A stretch of DNA of 64,000 bases from Streptomyces sp. NBC_00306 (GTDB lineage Bacteria; Actinomycetota; Actinomycetes; Streptomycetales; Streptomycetaceae). Every line of letters starts with the position of its first letter. Position 1 is the first letter of the stretch. The stretch is taken from positions 2,790,001-2,854,000 of the forward strand of contig NZ_CP108032.1 of the NCBI RefSeq assembly GCF_036169555.1, written 5' to 3'. Positions 56,374 through 64,000 of the stretch are shown here, piece by piece. The notes under the pieces were generated by a model. It was not told where the DNA came from, ran no database searches, and worked only from the letters and a program-made list of their open reading frames with translations. Made by a program: the position numbers and the translations under genes.

Positions 56374-56979
56374 CTACCGGGGAGCGAAGGTCAGGGTCGC
56401 CAGCACCGCGCCGCCGCCGTCGTACGCGGTGACCGTGACGGGCTCCCGCCACGGTCCGGCTCCGGGCCGGTCGAGGTAGTACGTGCCCCAGCCGGGCCTG
56501 CCCGGCAGCCGCAGCATCGCCGCCTCGGTCTCCGGGCCCTTGCCGATGCGCACGGTCGTGCGCGCGGGCACCGTGTCCGTACGGTAGGCGCCGGTGAAGA
56601 GGATGTCGTCGCCCTCGGTGCCGATGCCGCCGCTGAGGCTGTTGGGGCGGATGCTGCTGCCGGGGTACTTCTTGGCCTCCTCGACATCGGCCGCGAAGTC
56701 GTCGTAGCTGACCACGTAGTTCTGCCGGCCCTCGGGCAGCAGCCCCATCTTCGCGCCGCGGCCGATGTCGACGGGCTGGTACGGACGTACGACGCGCGGC
56801 CCGGTCGCGGACGGGGACTTCGCCCGGGGCTGCGCCGCAGCGGCGGCCGGTGCCGGCCCGTTCTGTGCGGTCACCGGGGCGGCGGGCGGGGCCGCCCGGT
56901 CGACCGCGATGGCCGTCCCGCCGCCGGCCGCCAGAACCAGCGCCACCGCTCCCACGATGGCAAGCCGCCTTCTGCTCAT
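56374..56979 (-). CDS. Secreted or membrane-anchored paralogue upstream of sigma factor
   Basis: 201 residues. A short basic N-terminus and hydrophobic segment (SRRRLAIVGAVALVLAAGGG) act as signal peptide or anchor. The remaining domain repeats the motifs of the protein at 55057-55731 in order: IGRGAKMGLLPEGRQNYVV, IRPNSLSGG, GAYRTDT, GWGTYYLDRPG, VTAYDGGG. It lacks the cytoplasmic N-terminal region of that protein. It ends 91 bp before the sigma gene on the same strand, so it may share its transcript. No catalytic motif is recognised. Start ATG 56979. Confidence 0.8.
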   Translation of the reverse strand: MSRRRLAIVGAVALVLAAGGGTAIAVDRAAPPAAPVTAQNGPAPAAAAAQPRAKSPSATGPRVVRPYQPVDIGRGAKMGLLPEGRQNYVVSYDDFAADVEEAKKYPGSSIRPNSLSGGIGTEGDDILFTGAYRTDTVPARTTVRIGKGPETEAAMLRLPGRPGWGTYYLDRPGAGPWREPVTVTAYDGGGAVLATLTFAPR

Positions 56980-57095
56980 GCTTCCTCCAGGTGATCGAAC
57001 ACGATCCGGATACGCCTACATCTGTCAGACGGCGTCCGGCCCTGGCGTCTATGTCATGGCAGCCGAAGTTTCTCGGCGGCTTTCCCGGGAGGCGG

Positions 57096-57926
57096 TCAGA
57101 GCACGTGCTCGGTGAAGCGGCGAGCTGTCTCCGCCAGCACCTCCTCACCGTCCCGCGCCCACAGCTCCTCGTTGAACAGCTCGACCTCGATCGGGCCGCT
57201 GTAGCCCGCCGCGTCCACCCGGCTGCGCCATGCGCGCATGTCGATCGACCCGTCGCCGATCTGGCCCCGGCCGTTGAGCACGCCGGCGGGCAACGGTGTG
57301 GTCCAGTCGGCGAGTTGAAAGGCATGGATGCGGCCTTCCGCGCCCGCCCGCACGACCGCGTCCGGGGCCGTGTCGTCCCACCAGATGTGGTACGTGTCCA
57401 CCACCACGCCCACCTGCGACGACGGGAACCGCCCGGCGAGCGCGAGGGCCTGGGTCAGGGTGGAGACGACACAGCGGTCCGCCGCGTACATCGGGTGCAG
57501 CGGTTCGATCGCCAGCCGTACGCCCCGCTCCCCCGCGTACGGTGCGAGGACCGACAGCGCATCCGCGATCCGCTCGCGGGCGCCGGCCAAGTCGCTGCTG
57601 CCCGGCGGCAGTCCGCCGGAGACGAGGACCAGGGTGTCCGTGCCCAGGGCCGCGGCCTCGTCGATCGCCACGCGGTTGTCGTCGAGCGCACGTGCCCGCT
57701 CGGCGGGGTCGATCGCGGTGAAGAAGCCGCCGCGGCACAGGCTGGTGACCGCGAGACCGGCGTCGCGGACGAGCGCGGCCGTCGCCGCGACGCCGTACGA
57801 CCGGACGGGCTCGCGCCACAGGCCGACCCCGGAAACGCCCAGCCGCAGGCAGGACTTGGTCAGTTCGGGCAGGGACAGCTGCTTCACGGTCATCTGGTTG
57901 ATGCTGAAGCGGCGCGGACCGGTCAT
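57096..57926 (-). CDS. Sugar phosphate isomerase/epimerase family protein
   Basis: 276 residues of the AP-endonuclease-2/xylose-isomerase-like TIM barrel: SINQMTVKQLSLPELTKSC, GVSGVGLWREP, RLAIEPLHPMYAADRC, VGVVVDTYHIWWD and IEVELFNEELW contain the expected Glu, Asp and His metal ligands. It probably isomerises or epimerises a keto-sugar made by the neighbouring dehydrogenase. Its ATG overlaps the stop of the DUF993 gene (ATGA, 57923-57926); it is the last gene of the operon. Confidence 0.85.
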   Translation of the reverse strand: MTGPRRFSINQMTVKQLSLPELTKSCLRLGVSGVGLWREPVRSYGVAATAALVRDAGLAVTSLCRGGFFTAIDPAERARALDDNRVAIDEAAALGTDTLVLVSGGLPPGSSDLAGARERIADALSVLAPYAGERGVRLAIEPLHPMYAADRCVVSTLTQALALAGRFPSSQVGVVVDTYHIWWDDTAPDAVVRAGAEGRIHAFQLADWTTPLPAGVLNGRGQIGDGSIDMRAWRSRVDAAGYSGPIEVELFNEELWARDGEEVLAETARRFTEHVL

Positions 57927-59089
57927 GCGCTGACTCCGTACACATCGAGCAGGGACCGCATGCGCCCCTCGGCCAGGACCGGGTCGGGGAACAGGCCGAG
58001 CCCGTCGGCCAGTTCGTACGCCCGCGCGAGATGGGGCAGCGAGCGCGCCGACTGGAGGCCGCCGACCATCGTGAAGTGCGACTGGTGCCCGGCGAGCCAC
58101 GCCAGGAACACCACACCGGTCTTGTAGAAGCGCGTGGGTGCCTGGAAGAGATGGCGGGAGAGGTCGACCGTCGGGTCGAGGAGCTTGCGGAAGCCCTCCG
58201 TGTCCCCGGTGTCCAGCACCCGTACCGCCTCCGCCGCCAGCGGTCCCAGCGGGTCGAAGATGCCGAGCAGCGCGTGGCTGAAGCCGCGTTCGTCTCCGGC
58301 GATCAGCTCCGGGTAGTGGAAGTCGTCGCCCGTGTAGCAGCGCACACCCGGCGGAAGGCGACGGCGCAGCTCCACCTCCCGGCGTGCGTCCAGCAGCGAC
58401 ACCTTGATGCCGTCCACCTTGTCGGGGTGGGCTGCGACGACCTCCAGGAAGGTGTCCGTGGCGGTTTCGAGGTCGGCGCTTCCCCAGTAGCCCTCCAGCG
58501 CCGGGTCGAACATCGGCCCGAGCCAGTGCAGGATCACCGGTTCGGAGGCCTGGCGCAGCAGGTGTCCGTAGAGGTTGAGGTAGTCGTCCGCCGAGGCCGC
58601 CGCCGCGGACAGCGCGCGGGACGCCATCAGGATCGCGCCCGCGCCGGTGGACTCGACGAGGGCGAGCTGTTCCTCGTACGCCGCCCGTACCGCCGCGATG
58701 TCCGCAGGGCCGGTCAGCTGGTCGGTCCCCGCGCCGCAGGCGATCCGGCCGCCCACCGCCCGCGCCTCGGCGGCCGAGCGCCGGATCAGCTCCGCCGCGC
58801 CCGCCCAGTCCAGGCCCATCCCCCGCTGGGCGGTGTCCATGGCCTCGGCGACGCCCAGGCCGTGCGACCACAGATGGCGGCGGAAGGCGAGGGTTGCGTC
58901 CCAGTCGACGGCGGCGGGTGAATCCGGGCCGGTGTCGGCGTACGGGTCGGCCACGACGTGCGCCGCGGAGAAGACCGTACGGGAAGCGGGCGGGGCTCCA
59001 CCCGCTCCTCCCGGGAGGGTGAAGTCCGCGGGTTCGGCCCGCGGAGTGTGCGCGCGCAACCGGCCGTCGGCGCCCGGGAGTCGGATCAC
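57923..59089 (-). CDS. DUF993 / dihydrodipicolinate-synthase-like protein
   Basis: 388 residues. RTVFSAAHVVADPYAD, WDATLAFRRHLWSHGLGVAEAMDTAQRGMGLDW and GIKVSLLDARREVELRR (Lys in the Schiff-base-like position of the DHDPS barrel) identify the DUF993 family common in actinobacterial sugar operons. An aldolase or lyase activity on the oxidised sugar is a reasonable inference. It starts at GTG 59089, overlapping the dehydrogenase stop (GTGA), and overlaps the isomerase gene by four bases, so all three are translationally coupled. Confidence 0.83.
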   Translation of the reverse strand: MIRLPGADGRLRAHTPRAEPADFTLPGGAGGAPPASRTVFSAAHVVADPYADTGPDSPAAVDWDATLAFRRHLWSHGLGVAEAMDTAQRGMGLDWAGAAELIRRSAAEARAVGGRIACGAGTDQLTGPADIAAVRAAYEEQLALVESTGAGAILMASRALSAAAASADDYLNLYGHLLRQASEPVILHWLGPMFDPALEGYWGSADLETATDTFLEVVAAHPDKVDGIKVSLLDARREVELRRRLPPGVRCYTGDDFHYPELIAGDERGFSHALLGIFDPLGPLAAEAVRVLDTGDTEGFRKLLDPTVDLSRHLFQAPTRFYKTGVVFLAWLAGHQSHFTMVGGLQSARSLPHLARAYELADGLGLFPDPVLAEGRMRSLLDVYGVSA

Positions 59090-60237
59090 AGGGTCAGCTC
59101 CGGGATCTCGAAGCGACGGCCCTCGGCCGACGACCTGAGAGCGAGCTCGGCGAGCTGCACACCGCGCGCGCCGGCGAGCAGATCCCAGTGGTAGGGCTCG
59201 CCGAGCGCCGCATGGCGCAGGAAGAGCTCCCACTGCGCCTTGAACCCGTTCTCGAACTCCGTGTTGTCCGGGATCTCCTGCCACTGGTCGCGAAAGGGTT
59301 CGGTGGCCGGCAGGTCGGGGTTCCACACCGGCTTCGGGGTGGCGGAGCGGTGCTGGACGCGGCAGCGGCGCAGCCCCGCGACCGCCGAGCCGTGGGTGCC
59401 GTCGACCTGGAACTCCACGAGTTCGTCGCGCATGACCCGCACCGCCCAGGAGGAGTTGATCTGGGCGACGGCCCCGCCCTCCAGCTGGAAGATCGCGTAC
59501 GCCGCGTCGTCCGCGGTCGCCTCGTACGGCTTGCCGCGCTCGTCCCAGCGCTGCGGGATGTGCGTGGCGACCTGCGCGCTCACGCTGGTGACCCGGCCGA
59601 AGAGGCCGTGCAGTACGTACTCCCAGTGCGGGAACATGTCGACGGCGATGCCGCCGCCGTCCTCGGAGCGGTAGTTCCACGAGGGGCGCTGGGCCTCCTG
59701 CCAGTCGCCCTCGAAGACCCAGTAGCCGAACTCGCCGCGTACGGACAGGATCTCGCCGAAGAAGCCGCCCTCCACGAGGCGCTTCAGCTTCAGCAGCCCC
59801 GGCAGGAAGATCTTGTCCTGGACGACGCCGTGCCGGATGCCGGCGGCATCCGCGAGACGGGCCAGCTCCAGGGCGGCGGCGAGGTCGGTCGCGGTCGGCT
59901 TCTCGGTGTAGATGTGCTTGCCCGCCGCGATGGCCTGCTTGATGGCGGGGACGCGGGCGGAGGTGACCTGCGCGTCGAAGTAGATGTCCACGCTGTCGTC
60001 GGCCAGCACGGCGTCCAGGTCGGTCGTCCAGTGCTCCAGTCCGTGCCGTTCGGCGATGTCGCGCAGCGCGTGCTCACGGCGCCCGACGAGAACGGGCTCC
60101 GGCCACAGCGTCTCGCCGTCCCCGAGATCGAGACCGCCCTGTTCGCGGATGGCGAGCAGGGAGCGCACCAGATGCTGGCGGTATCCCATCCGTCCGGTCA
60201 CGCCGTTCATGGCGATCCGCACTGTCCTGCGTGTCAC
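59086..60237 (-). CDS. Gfo/Idh/MocA-family oxidoreductase
   Basis: 383 residues. An N-terminal Rossmann domain (RIAMNGVTGRMGYRQHL; GRREHALRDIAERHG; FDAQVTSARVPAIKQAIAAGKHIYTEKP with the conserved EKP Lys) and a C-terminal dimerisation domain (EFGYWVFEGDW, GGGIAVDMFPHWEY) characterise the family. It would oxidise a sugar or polyol with NAD(P). It is the first gene of the three-gene operon, 70 bp from the LacI-type operator. Start GTG 60237. Although the family includes inositol dehydrogenase, nothing shows inositol as its substrate. Confidence 0.88.
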   Translation of the reverse strand: MTRRTVRIAMNGVTGRMGYRQHLVRSLLAIREQGGLDLGDGETLWPEPVLVGRREHALRDIAERHGLEHWTTDLDAVLADDSVDIYFDAQVTSARVPAIKQAIAAGKHIYTEKPTATDLAAALELARLADAAGIRHGVVQDKIFLPGLLKLKRLVEGGFFGEILSVRGEFGYWVFEGDWQEAQRPSWNYRSEDGGGIAVDMFPHWEYVLHGLFGRVTSVSAQVATHIPQRWDERGKPYEATADDAAYAIFQLEGGAVAQINSSWAVRVMRDELVEFQVDGTHGSAVAGLRRCRVQHRSATPKPVWNPDLPATEPFRDQWQEIPDNTEFENGFKAQWELFLRHAALGEPYHWDLLAGARGVQLAELALRSSAEGRRFEIPELTL

Positions 60238-60306
60238 GAAGATGCCTCCATGTCCCTCGATCCCCGGACGGTTCCCTCTTTATGGCCTTGTTGCCTCGAT
60301 ACCGCT

Positions 60307-60324
60307 GTAGCAAGCGCTTTCTAC
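60307..60324. promoter_or_regulatory. LacI-family operator between sugar operon and lacI gene
   Basis: GTAGCAAGCGCTTTCTAC is a near-perfect dyad around AAGCGCTT, the classic LacI/GalR half-site centre (the positions flanking the core are the only unpaired ones). The symmetry resumes outside as TACCGC (60300-60305) / GCGGTA (60325-60330), offset by one base. It lies 70 bp from the dehydrogenase start and 71 bp from the lacI start, so one dimer could control both. Confidence 0.88.
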
Positions 60325-60394
60325 GCGGTATGACGCTAGCCTGCCGACAGTGACCCGGACAAGGGCTCTGTTCCATCTCCCGCGGAGGAAAGCG

Positions 60395-61456
60395 ATGACA
60401 GTCACCCTGTCGGACGTCGCGGCGCGCGCTCGGGTGTCCCCGGCCACCGTGTCGCGCGTGCTCAACGGCAACTACCCCGTCGCGGCGTCGACGCGGGAGC
60501 GGGTCCTGCGCGCCGTCGACGAACTCGACTACGTCCTGAACGGGCCCGCCAGCTCACTCGCCGCCGCCACCTCCGACCTCGTCGGCATCCTCGTCAACGA
60601 CATCGCCGACCCCTTCTTCGGGATCATGGCCGGCGCCGCACAGACGGAGATCGGCGGACAGGAGGGCACCGGGCGCGCAGGCGGCGAGAAACTCGCCGTC
60701 GTCTGCAACACCAATGGCTCACCGGACCGCGAGCTCACCTACCTCACCCTGCTCCAGCGGCAGCGGGCGGCGGCCGTCGTCCTCACCGGCGGCGCGCTGG
60801 AGGACCCCGCGCACATCGCGGCCATGTCCTCGAAGCTGGCGAAACTCGCGGACGCGGGGACCCGGGTCGTGCTCTGCGGACGGCCGCCCCTGCCGGGCAG
60901 CGAGTCGATCGTGGCCGCGCTCGCCTTCGACAACCGGGGCGGCGGACGGCGGCTGACGGAGCATCTGCTGTCGCTCGGCCACCGGCGTATCGGATACGTC
61001 GCCGGGCCGACGGAACGCACCACCACCCGTCACCGGCTGGAGGGCCACCGGGCCGCGCTGGCCGCGGCGGGCATAACCGAGGACCAGGACCGGCTCACCG
61101 TGCACGGCCCGTACGCGCGGCAGTCCGGCTACGACGCGACCCTCGAACTCCTGCGGCGCGACCCGGCCCTGACGGCGATCGTCGCCGCGAACGACACGGT
61201 GGCACTGGGCGCGTGCGCGGCCCTGCGCGACCAGGGCCTGCGCATCCCCGAGGACATCTCGGTCGCCGGCTTCGACGACCTGCCGTTCTCGGTGGACGCG
61301 GTGCCGGCGCTGACGACGGTTCGACTGCCGCTGTACGAGGCGGGGGCGCGGGCGGGGCGGCTGGCGATGGGGCGGGAGGCGGCGCCGCCGGGGGGTATCG
61401 CGACGATCGGAGCGGAGCTGATGGCGAGGGAGTCGACGGGGCGGCCGAAGGTCTGA
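60395..61456 (+). CDS. LacI family transcriptional regulator
   Basis: 353 residues. The N-terminal helix-turn-helix VTLSDVAARARVSPATVSRVLNG and hinge helix (NGPASSLAAATSD) precede a periplasmic-binding-like effector domain (GILVNDIADPFFGIMAGA, HRRIGYVAGP, AIVAANDTVALGA, VAGFDDLPFS). The gene diverges from the three-gene sugar operon and the operator sits between them; local repression relieved by a sugar is the normal mode. Start ATG 60395 with GGAGGAAAG upstream. Confidence 0.93.
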   Translation: MTVTLSDVAARARVSPATVSRVLNGNYPVAASTRERVLRAVDELDYVLNGPASSLAAATSDLVGILVNDIADPFFGIMAGAAQTEIGGQEGTGRAGGEKLAVVCNTNGSPDRELTYLTLLQRQRAAAVVLTGGALEDPAHIAAMSSKLAKLADAGTRVVLCGRPPLPGSESIVAALAFDNRGGGRRLTEHLLSLGHRRIGYVAGPTERTTTRHRLEGHRAALAAAGITEDQDRLTVHGPYARQSGYDATLELLRRDPALTAIVAANDTVALGACAALRDQGLRIPEDISVAGFDDLPFSVDAVPALTTVRLPLYEAGARAGRLAMGREAAPPGGIATIGAELMARESTGRPKV

Positions 61457-61495
61457 CCCTTGCGGCGTAGCCGCGTGTTCGGTTCGTTGTGGCTG

Positions 61496-61633
61496 GGCCA
61501 CTTGTTCGGCTCGGGCCGTTGCGGCTCGGGCCGTTGCGGCTGGGCCGCTTGTTCGGTGCGGGTGCTTGTGGCTCGGGCCCATGTGGCTCAGCCGCTTGTT
61601 CGGTGCGGGTGCTTGTGGCTCGGCCTCAAGGTG
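61496..61633. repeat. Degenerate simple-repeat array (left arm)
   Basis: Imperfect units of the form GGTGCGGGTGCTTGTGGCTCGG and GGGCCGTTGCGGCT recur from just after the lacI stop. The GGTGCGGGTnCTTGTG word is the reverse complement of units in the array at 61985-62165, so the two arrays are inverted about the element pair between them. Confidence 0.65.
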
Positions 61634-61686
61634 GTTGTGGCGACGGCCGGTTGTGCGGTTGCTGTCCCGGTGCCGTTCCGGGGTCA

Positions 61687-61749
61687 TGTCCGGGACTGCG
61701 GTCCTCACCGCGCTTCGCGCGAGTTGCGGGCGCTTTGACGTCCCGGACA
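61687..61749. repeat. 63-bp element with 10-bp terminal inverted repeats (copy 1)
   Basis: Begins TGTCCGGGAC and ends GTCCCGGACA (perfect 10-bp inverted ends). The interior contains CACCGCGCTTCGCGCGAGTTG, itself able to form a GCGC-TTC-GCGC hairpin, and a CGCTTTGAC block. A second, inverted copy lies at 61892-61951. Confidence 0.8.
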
Positions 61750-61891
61750 CGACCCCTGCGCGTCCCCGTCCCTGAACTCCACCAGGGCGGTACGCCCCTC
61801 GCCCCATCCCACCCTCGCAGCGCACCCCTGTCCACGGACGGACGGAGGGTCGCGGGGACGGCGGGAGCGGGGCGGGGGCGCAGGAGGGGGG

Positions 61892-61951
61892 TGTCCGGAC
61901 GTCAAAGCTTCAGCAACTCGCGCGAAGCGCGGTGAGAAAGCAGTCCGGACA
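61892..61951. repeat. 60-bp element with 9-bp terminal inverted repeats (copy 2, inverted)
   Basis: Begins TGTCCGGAC and ends GTCCGGACA. Its reverse complement shares with copy 1 the interior words CTCACCGCGCTTCGCGCG, AGTTGC and CTTTGACGTCC in the same order; only short blocks around them differ. Both copies keep compensated ends, i.e. each end changed together with its partner. Confidence 0.8.
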
Positions 61952-61984
61952 CCCCCCTCCGGAGAACCCGAACCCCGCACCCAC

Positions 61985-62165
61985 CACCAACCCGGCGCAG
62001 CCGCACCACAAGAACCCGCACCGGACAAGAACCCACACCACAACAGGGCCGCACCACAAGAACCCGCACCGGACAAGAACCCGCACCAAGCACCCGCACA
62101 CAAGCACCCGCACCGGACAAGAACCCGCACACAAGGACCCGCACCACAAGAACCCGCACCCGTGG
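61985..62165. repeat. Degenerate simple-repeat array (right arm)
   Basis: Tandem, partly irregular units of CCGCACCACAAGAACCCGCA and CCGGACAAGAACCCGCAC fill the stretch up to the LysR gene's stop. Unit length varies (about 17-35 bp) and units are not separated by unique spacers, so it is not a CRISPR array. The 710-bp gap 61457-62166 contains no gene. Confidence 0.75.
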
Positions 62166-62166
62166 C

Positions 62167-63072
62167 TCAGCCGCACGCACCCCGCAGCGCCGCCACCGTC
62201 GCCGCGATCGAGGGGCGTCTCGCCGCTCCCTCCCGCCACAGCGCGTACAGCCTCCGCCTCGGCACCGGCGTCAGTGGCACCTCCCGTACCCCCTCCGGCA
62301 GCGCTCCCCGCCCCAGCCGCGGCATCACCGCGATCCCCAGTCCCGCCGCCACCAGCGCCAGTTGGGTGTGGTTCTCCTCCGCCTGGTGGACGAGGTCCGG
62401 CTCGTTCCCCGTCGCCCGGAGCGTCCGTATCAGCCAGTCGTGGCAGACCGTGCCCGGCGGCTGGCAGATCCAGCGTTGACCGGCCAGGTCCTCACGGCGT
62501 ACCGAGGTCAGGGACGCCAGCGGATGCCCCTCCGGCACCAGCAGATCGCACAGGTCGTCGCCGAGGTGTGCTTGTTCGACGCCGTCCGGCGCGGGCAGTG
62601 GGGCGATGTCCCAGTCGTGGGCGACCGCGAGGTCGGTCATCCCGCGGGCCACGAGGTCGACGGACAGATGCGGGTCGACCTCGGTGAGGCGCGCGTCGAG
62701 GGTGGGATGCAGCCGGGCCAGTTCGGCGAGGACACCCGGCATCAGTCCGCGCGCGGCGGACGGGAACGCGGCGATCGTGAGCCGGCCGGTGGGCTGCCCG
62801 CGCCGTTCCTCCAGCGTCGTCTCCGCGCGTTCCACGATCGCGAGCAGTTCCTCGGCCGTCCCCGCGAGGTGCTTCGCCTCGTCGGTGAGCGCAACCCCCC
62901 GTCCCCGCCGCTCCAGCAGCGTCGTCCGCGTCTCCCGCTCCAGCTTGGTGATCTGCTGCGACACCGCGGACGGGGTGTACCCGAGCGCGGTCGCCGCGGC
63001 GGCCACCGAACCGTGCACGGCGACCGCGTGCAGTGCCCGCAGGCGTCCCAGATCGAGCACGACCGCCCCCAT
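62167..63072 (-). CDS. LysR family transcriptional regulator
   Basis: 301 residues. The N-terminal winged helix-turn-helix (LGRLRALHAVAVHGSVAAAATALGYTPSAVSQQITKLE, about 7-45) and a periplasmic-binding-like effector domain (GRLTIAAFPSAARGLMPGVL, HPLASL, LVAAGLGIAVMPRLG) give the standard LysR layout. It diverges from an EamA transporter gene across a 76-bp gap, the usual arrangement in which a LysR protein controls export of its ligand. Start ATG 63072; an internal GTG four codons later is also possible. Confidence 0.92.
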   Translation of the reverse strand: MGAVVLDLGRLRALHAVAVHGSVAAAATALGYTPSAVSQQITKLERETRTTLLERRGRGVALTDEAKHLAGTAEELLAIVERAETTLEERRGQPTGRLTIAAFPSAARGLMPGVLAELARLHPTLDARLTEVDPHLSVDLVARGMTDLAVAHDWDIAPLPAPDGVEQAHLGDDLCDLLVPEGHPLASLTSVRREDLAGQRWICQPPGTVCHDWLIRTLRATGNEPDLVHQAEENHTQLALVAAGLGIAVMPRLGRGALPEGVREVPLTPVPRRRLYALWREGAARRPSIAATVAALRGACG

Positions 63073-63148
63073 TCGTAAGCAACGCTCAATTCCACCATGA
63101 AGAAACCCGCGCTGGTGCTACATGGTCCGGGCCCGTGATCCTCGACCC

Positions 63149-64000
63149 ATGCGTCCCGTACACATGGCACTCGCCGTGACCGTCGCCGCGGTCTGGGGAG
63201 TCAACTTCGTCGTCATCGAACTCGGCCTCGGGCACTTCCCGCCGCTGTTGTTCTCCGCGCTGCGCTTCTTGGTGGCCGCGCTGCCCGCCGTCTTCTTCGT
63301 GGGCCGCCCCAAGGTCGCCTGGAAGTGGCTGATCGGCGTCGGACTGGCCCTCGGGGTCGCGAAGTTCGGGCTGCTGTTCATCGGCATGGACCGGGGAATG
63401 CCGGCGGGGCTGTCGTCGCTCGTGCTCCAGATCCAGGCGGTGTTCACGGCCGTCCTCGCCGCGGTCGTGCTCGCCGAGCGGCCGGGCAGGGCGCGGATCC
63501 TGGGCATGGCCGTGGCGCTGGGCGGCATCGCCCTGGCCGCCGTCGACGAAGGGACGTCGGGGCCGCTGCTCGGCTTTGTGCTCGTCGTCGCGGCTGCTGC
63601 CTGCTGGGGTGTGTCCAATGTGCTGACCCGCAAGGCGTCCCCGCCGGACGCCCTGAACTTCATGGTCTGGGTGTCCGTGGTCCCCGTACTGCCGCTCCTC
63701 GCGCTCTCGCTGCTCTTTGAGGGGCCCTCGGCGGATCTGGACGCCCTGCGGTCCCTCGACTGGAGCGGCGCCGGGACCATCGTCTACGTGGCCTGGGGCG
63801 CGACCGTGTTCGGCTTCGGGGCCTGGGGGTTCCTGCTGCGCCGCTACCCCGCCTCCGCCGTCGCGCCCTTCTCGCTGCTCGTGCCCGTCTTCGGCATGAC
63901 GTCCGCCGCGCTGCTGCTGGACGAGTCGGTGAGCCCGCTGCGCTGGGGCGCCGCGGTGCTCCTCGTCGGTGGTGTCGCGCTCACCTCGCTGTCGCGAGCA
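63149..64000 (+). CDS. EamA-family (DMT) transporter, 3' end outside window
   Basis: 284 codons are visible without a stop. About ten hydrophobic segments in two EamA halves (ALAVTVAAVWGVNFVVIELGLG ... and LLGFVLVVAAAACWGVSNVLTRKA ...) match drug/metabolite transporters of the RhtA/YdcZ type that export amino acids or related metabolites. GLSSLVLQIQAVFTAVLAAVVLAERP is the family's conserved glutamate-bearing loop. The divergent LysR gene is its probable regulator. Start ATG 63149. The C-terminus continues beyond the window. Confidence 0.9.
   Translation, partial: MRPVHMALAVTVAAVWGVNFVVIELGLGHFPPLLFSALRFLVAALPAVFFVGRPKVAWKWLIGVGLALGVAKFGLLFIGMDRGMPAGLSSLVLQIQAVFTAVLAAVVLAERPGRARILGMAVALGGIALAAVDEGTSGPLLGFVLVVAAAACWGVSNVLTRKASPPDALNFMVWVSVVPVLPLLALSLLFEGPSADLDALRSLDWSGAGTIVYVAWGATVFGFGAWGFLLRRYPASAVAPFSLLVPVFGMTSAALLLDESVSPLRWGAAVLLVGGVALTSLSRA

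Noticed and set aside
61985..62165. CRISPR-like array of CCGCACCACAAGAACCC units
   Set aside because: Units vary in length, run into one another without unique equal-length spacers, and no cas gene is present. It is a degenerate simple repeat with an inverted counterpart at 61496-61633.

Overview
The window is about 72% G+C chromosomal DNA with strong third-position G/C bias. Long open frames lie antisense to nearly every real gene. Together with paired dynamin-like GTPases, a LAXTG surface protein, GTG/TTG starts, ATGA/GTGA overlaps and a CsoR-type copper operator, this points to Streptomyces or a close relative. That assignment is inferred from gene content; no 16S gene is present.

Layout. 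1-3.8 kb: end of a VWA gene, a zinc-ribbon/FHA protein, an isoaspartyl-type methyltransferase and truncated haemoglobin. 3.8-9.7 kb: a glycine-betaine to dimethylglycine to sarcosine to glycine demethylation cluster (Rieske oxygenase, monomeric sarcosine oxidase, dimethylglycine oxidase) beside an IclR regulator. 9.7-12.55 kb: ettA, a thioesterase and a linked unknown. 12.6-15.9 kb: a decayed, gene-poor insert with an amber-interrupted gene, a frameshifted HD protein, a NUDIX remnant and a tyrosine-recombinase remnant, bounded by an imperfect direct repeat. 16.1-22.4 kb: a thioester/LAXTG surface protein, a second SSB, two GTPases and tRNA-Arg(TCT). 22.9-38.8 kb: assorted oxidoreductases, methyltransferases, membrane and secreted proteins, including an ABC exporter whose ATPase is fused to an extracellular alpha/beta hydrolase.

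39-46.4 kb holds a compact myo-inositol operon (iolC, aldolase, iolB, iolD, mmsA/iolA; mostly overlapping or closely spaced). It diverges from an iolE/iolI-like gene across a 40-bp two-tier palindrome. 46.6-49.8 kb: a small HTH protein, then a CsoR-box-controlled copper chaperone and CopA. 50.2-53.9 kb: citrate synthase and RecD2. 54.0-54.8 kb: the last codons of an RHS protein followed 20 bp later by a small orphan gene that could be its immunity partner. 55.0-57.0 kb: a SigE-family sigma factor between two paralogous secreted or membrane proteins. 57.1-61.5 kb: a second sugar-catabolism operon (Gfo/Idh dehydrogenase, DUF993 aldolase-like, TIM-barrel isomerase) diverging from a LacI regulator across a perfect operator. 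61.5-62.2 kb: a repeat-rich convergent intergenic region with two 60-63 bp elements bearing terminal inverted repeats. The window ends in a LysR regulator and a truncated EamA transporter.

The best candidates for something undescribed are the paired terminal-inverted-repeat elements with inverted simple-repeat arms, the sigma factor with duplicated sensor-like partners, the hydrolase-ABC fusion and the RHS-tail/orphan gene pair. All family assignments were made by eye from motifs; no database search was possible.
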